DNA of 64,000 nucleotides from the NCBI GenBank assembly GCA_022495995.1, contig JAFEMH010000737.1:389501-453500 (forward strand), written 5' to 3'. The notes under the pieces are model-generated. The model was not told where the DNA came from. It ran no database searches and was given only the letters and a program-made list of their open reading frames with translations. The DNA comes from Adenophora triphylla var. japonica (lineage: Eukaryota > Streptophyta > Magnoliopsida > Asterales > Campanulaceae). Both the position numbers and the translations under genes were made by a program. The first letter of the stretch is position 1. Each line of letters starts with the position of its first letter. Positions 59,764 to 64,000 of this stretch are shown here, piece by piece.

Positions 59764-62700
59764 ATGGTTCGTCTTCAAACCCTATACTATTTGGTTACAA
59801 TTCTCAATCTTTGTTTGTTGATGAACTAACTCTCTCTAATGTTTACAGCCGCAAGGAGATCATATCGAGCTTCACAGGAAGAGGAATGGCTATCGCCATG
59901 ACCACTTCGAGCGTAAACGTAAGAAGGAAGCTCGTGAAGTTCACAAACGATCCCAAGTCGCCCAGAAGGTTATTTTTATGAATTTATTTATCTCTTTTTA
60001 CTCAAATTGAAAGTTTTAAATTAAATATTGAGCTTGAATGGGTTTGAACAGACACTGGGTATCAAGGGTAAGATGATTGCCAAGAAAAACTATGCTGAGA
60101 AGGCCCAAATGAAGAAAACGTGAGTTTTTCCCCTCTCAAACTCACATTTTGTTTAATTTCGTTTCAATATGCTTCCTATAAAAGAAAAATCTATTATGTT
60201 TAGTAACAATAGATATGCAACTAAGACAGATCTACTGCTGGAAGTTTTGGCACAAGTATTAATTTCTTAATAGTGCAAATGACTTGGAAACAAATCACTA
60301 ATCTCTTGCACAAGACTAGAACTCATTGATTCAACACAGATGAATAAATTGTGGGTTGGTAAAGTTGTATGGAGTACATTATACGTGCCACATATGCGAG
60401 ATTAGCAGATTCATTCATCAGTAAAGATATTTATTGCTAGTGATGGTGTTTTGTTAAATGAGCATTCTTTTTCTATTTTGTGTGAGTGTCGGGGCGGGGG
60501 TGGTAGGTCTTCATTTCAACATTTGATGCTGGTATTTTGGATGCTTGAAGACAAGATAAGTTGGAGAATTATAATGCTTTAACTTTTGTAATGTGGGATT
60601 ATGGATGGTGTTAATATTTGATCCTTGGCGAGCTTGAAGTCACTCAGAAAGTTTTGATATGTCTTCACATCTAGGAAGATGGTCATGATTTGTTTCCCTA
60701 GAGATCTAGAAACAGGTAAACTTCTCTTTAATGGAAATGTGAAAATAAAAAGCAAATATAGCAATGATGATCAATTGGTTGTGCATCTACAGATTGACCA
60801 GAAGTTGGTCCAAATGCTATGCAGCTTTAACTGTAGTATAGACATCTAGGCACCACTCAACAAATAGTTAAATATTTGTAATCTTTCATAGGACTAAACT
60901 GGGTGTTTGCTGGCACTTATATATTTATTTTCAATTCAATGTGTTTACTGATAAGTTTTGTTGGTCTTTTGTTGGCAGTTTACTTTTTTTCTTTCTTTTC
61001 CTCTGTTTACATATATGTGATTTATAGTTGTGATCTATCTATCTTATGTAAAAAAGTTCTTATACTTTTAATTCATGTGCCTACTCATAAGTTTGTTGCA
61101 TTTATCATTATACCATCAGATTTAAGCTTCTCAATGATTCTCATTTATATATTGACCTGGGATTGTCTCATTAGTCATTAATCACTCTGCCATGTTAACA
61201 GATTGGCTATGCACGAAGAATCTTCTAGTAGACGCAAGGTGGATGATGATGTTCATGAAGGAGCTGTACCTGCCTATCTTCTTGATCGTGAACAAACAAC
61301 ACGTGCCAAGGTATATACTAATTGATTGGCCTAGCATCTAGCTCTTCTCTACAAATTTTAATTCAAACATGAAATACTGAAGATTAATATTCTGTTTGAA
61401 GATTCTTAGCAATACAGTAAAGCAAAAGAGGAAAGAGAAAGCTGGAAAATGGGATGTGCCTCTTCCCAAGGTAAGGATTCGTACTTGTAACAGTTTGTCT
61501 TTCTCATCAGTTTTTTTTTTCTCAAGAATTCCAAAGTGTGGTCATCTTATTGGGTTAGACTTCGAGTGCCTGGTCTTGGACCAGTCAATAGTTAGTCCAC
61601 ATTTGTTTCTCATTTTTCTCTTTCTCCATTCATTTCTTTTTAGTTCCGTTATCTGGTTAAGGCACCTTGGAAATCCTCCCTCTAGTGTCCATAACTTAAA
61701 GAGTATGTATTATCTTCCATAGGCTTCCGATGGGATGACTGAAGTAGCTGGCCATGTCTATTAGGCTTGTGCAGGATTAGGTTCTTAGTGTCCCAATTGC
61801 TCGTACTTAACTTTCTAGGTTGTTTGCACGGAAGGTTGAGCAACAAACACAGAAAGTACAGATCAGTACATAGTTTGTGGTTATAGATTTCTAGTTTCAA
61901 AATGTCGGTGTTAACATTCTTAGTGTCCCAATGTGCTGGAAATCGATATTATCATGTTTGTGAAATAATGGGTTGGTTGAAGTTTGCAAGTATTTCCTGC
62001 TTGTCACGTATGCTATTGTATCTGAAAGTAAACAAACGACTGACGATTTTGGTCAACTTTGAACTGCTTAAGTCAAGTTTCTCTTACTCCAAGATAAAAA
62101 GTAGCATTTTAGTGTGCTAACATGGGTTTCAATTACGAGGATAATGATGCTGCTTCAAATTGCTGTTCTGTCTTTTCGTGCTCATAAGATAAGGTTGTGA
62201 TTGGATACTGTGTGTTCCATTTCAGGTTAGGCCCGTGGCTGAAGATGAGATGTTTAAAGTGATCAGAACCGGGAAAAGAAAAAGTGGGTACCTGATATAT
62301 CAGCTTCTTATTGTAACTCACAACACTATATTCCACCCCCACCCCCAATAAAAAAGTCTCTCTTGATAATTAAACCTTTTTTTTGTCTTTACTTGTCCCT
62401 TCTTGAAATTGCACTAGAGTTGCTGCTTTCATAGAAATGGGATTTTTGTTGTTGGGAAAACCCAAAAATAAAATAAGTATACTCCCTTTGTTTTCTTCTA
62501 TGCTAGCATTGAAGAACATGTCGCAAAATGCAAACTAACCTAAAGAGTTGAGATGATGGTCCTTCCTTATACCCTTTTTTTTTCCTGATTGCAGCAAAGC
62601 AGTGGAAGAGGATGATCACTAAGGTCACATTTGTAGGCCAAGGTTTCACGAGAAAACCTCCTAAGTATGAACGTTTTATCCGCCCAACAGGTTTGAGGTT

Positions 62701-63145
62701 CAACAAGGCCCATGTGACGCATCAGGAGCTGAAATGTACATTCAATCTTGAAATTATTGGAGTTAAAAAGAATCCCAATGGCGCAATGTATACATCTCTT
62801 GGTGTTATGACTAAAGGAACAATTATTGAGGTAAATTTCCTCCACCTAGATGCTATTGTCTCTGGACTTGATCAAAATATGTATATGATTTAATAACATC
62901 ATTCATATGAATGTAAAATAATAGGTGAATGTAAGTGAACTTGGTCTGGTCACTCCTGCTGGAAAAGTTGTATGGGGTAAGATTGCCATTTACTTTTTCA
63001 CTATTTTGGCTCTTGATTACATGTTTATCTCTTCTGATTTATATTTCTCTCATACGACTGTATATGGACGCATGCAGGGAAATATGCTCAAGTGACAAAC
63101 AACCCTGAGAATGACGGTTGCATCAATGCAGTTCTCCTTGTATGA
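59764..63145 (+). CDS. NSA2: NSA2 ribosome biogenesis protein (60S assembly)
   Basis: NSA2 (TINP1 in animals) is a nucleolar pre-60S assembly factor needed for 27S/ITS2 pre-rRNA processing; its C-terminal beta-barrel resembles ribosomal protein eS8. Exons: 59764-59766, 59849-59968, 60052-60119, 61202-61310, 61402-61470, 62226-62283, 62595-62830, 62925-62976, 63078-63145. They join in frame to 260 aa, the family length. Visible: N-terminal [20 protein letters not shown] and basic [79 protein letters not shown]-like THQELKCTF, and C-terminal [14 protein letters not shown]. The first coding exon is only the ATG, followed directly by GT. Intron 4 has a weak GAAG acceptor. A telo-box lies in intron 1. 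The gene looks intact. Confidence 0.96.
59777..59784 (+). promoter_or_regulatory. Telo-box in NSA2 intron 1
   Basis: AAACCCTA, the plant telo-box found near the start of many ribosome-biogenesis and translation genes, eleven bases into the first intron. The role here is inferred from motif and position. Confidence 0.45.
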
Positions 63146-64000
63146 TAGAATTAACAACAAACCGTGTGGTTTGATTCGGTTTTTAGATATAAGTGGTTTA
63201 GCTCGGTTTGAGAAATTAACAAATCATGTGGTTTAGCTTAGTTTGGGGTTCGACACTCCTAAACCGAACCGAGCCAAACCGTATAAGACCGGTCCGCGGT
63301 TTGAAACCATGAAATCGAACCATTAAATCGAGCCGTGAACTAAACCATGGAACTGCAAGAATTATGTATTCTTTCCTGGCTTACCTTATGTTTACATTTA
63401 ATTTTGTTCAATCTATGTACTGTGATTACAGTGGTGTGCTCCTTATTCCTTATAAGACAAGTCAATTTTATGTATTTTTTTCTGTAGTTTGTAGTCAAAC
63501 TTGAATTAATTTTTGGGTATCACAAATCATGAATTCAGGTACTTAGTCATACTGTTCCATCCTTGATCAAGCTGCGAAAAATGGATAGCCACTTGCATTG
63601 ATTCTTAATCTTTAAGCTTGATTTAAATTAGTAGAGTTTTCCTTGATAACTCTAGTTTTTCTTGCACAGTTTTAGTTGAAAAATTGCTTGTGAATTTATT
63701 TATATTCTAAATACTTATTCTTAATCAAGTTATGCTTGTATTTATTTCAAGTACTATTTATTTATATTCATTAGTCATAAAATGGTTAAAAAAAAAAAGA
63801 TTATGGTTTGAAATGCGGTTTAGACCGTGGTCTAGATTGCGGTTTGGACCGTGGTCTGAATCGCAAAATCAAACTGCGGTTTAGACCGAATCAAATCGAA
63901 CCATAGCAGTTTGGTTTAGCTCGGTCTGAATTTTTTTATGATTTAGCTCGATTTGAAATTTTTTCAAATCGATGCTAGCAATTTAACTTTTAAATTTGTT
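63146..64000. repeat. NSA2 3' region with CGGTTT/AAACCG-rich repeats
   Basis: After the stop come many copies of GGTTTAGCTCGGTTTG-type words (63160-63255), then complementary AACCGAACCGAGCC words (63270-63345). At 63808-63960 GCGGTTTAGACCGTGGTC-type words recur. The middle is AT-rich with no gene. This looks like a repeat-rich element whose right end may lie beyond the window. The NSA2 polyadenylation site is not obvious. Confidence 0.55.

Overview
The window is nuclear DNA from a flowering plant, most likely a eudicot. Its genes are intron-rich with GT-AG introns, its intergenic DNA is AT-rich, and it carries many plant transposable elements: Stowaway MITEs, a hAT element, Ty3/gypsy elements of the Tat and Reina lineages, and an RTE LINE tail. 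I see no prokaryotic or organellar features.

Layout: 1-2750 is repeat DNA (a Harbinger-type MITE filled with an AAT microsatellite, then two Stowaways) running into a CT/CA/ACCCT-rich promoter region. 3253-19987 (+) is a 33-exon gene for an autoinhibited P2B Ca2+-ATPase of the ACA8/9/10 group (1077 aa as modelled). Its introns carry Stowaways, an 811-bp hAT element and a LINE-like fragment. 21014-24224 (-) is a six-exon, tail-to-tail gene for an O-fucosyltransferase-like GT106 protein related to MSR1/MSR2 (418 aa). 24.2-28.2 kb is MITE-rich and includes a foldback-like element built from inverted minisatellites. 28200-40995 is a Tat-clade Ty3/gypsy retrotransposon with two LTRs, dual RNase H and an antisense ORF, broken by frameshifts and by loss of an integrase catalytic residue. 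41-46 kb holds an RTE LINE 3' end, a second foldback-like relative, a nine-unit minisatellite in which every unit carries a stem-loop, and a duplicated GA-rich block. 46033-54518 is a Reina-type chromovirus (5-bp duplication GTGGC) whose reverse transcriptase is split by a 3058-bp solo-LTR-like insertion (5-bp duplication CTATC). 55277-57353 is an EXO70 exocyst relic with two frameshifts and two stops. 59764-63145 (+) is an intact nine-exon NSA2 ribosome-biogenesis gene (260 aa).

The three intact genes are unrelated housekeeping or cell-physiology genes (Ca2+ export, wall polysaccharide synthesis, 60S assembly) and show no sign of working as a pathway. I found no convincing new biological system. 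The least ordinary structures are the stem-loop minisatellite, the paired foldback-like elements, the antisense ORF of the Tat element, a probable GC-AG intron in the Ca2+-ATPase gene, and a possible upstream first coding exon for that gene. Exon limits were set by hand from splice sites, reading-frame continuity and remembered family sequences; no alignment was run.
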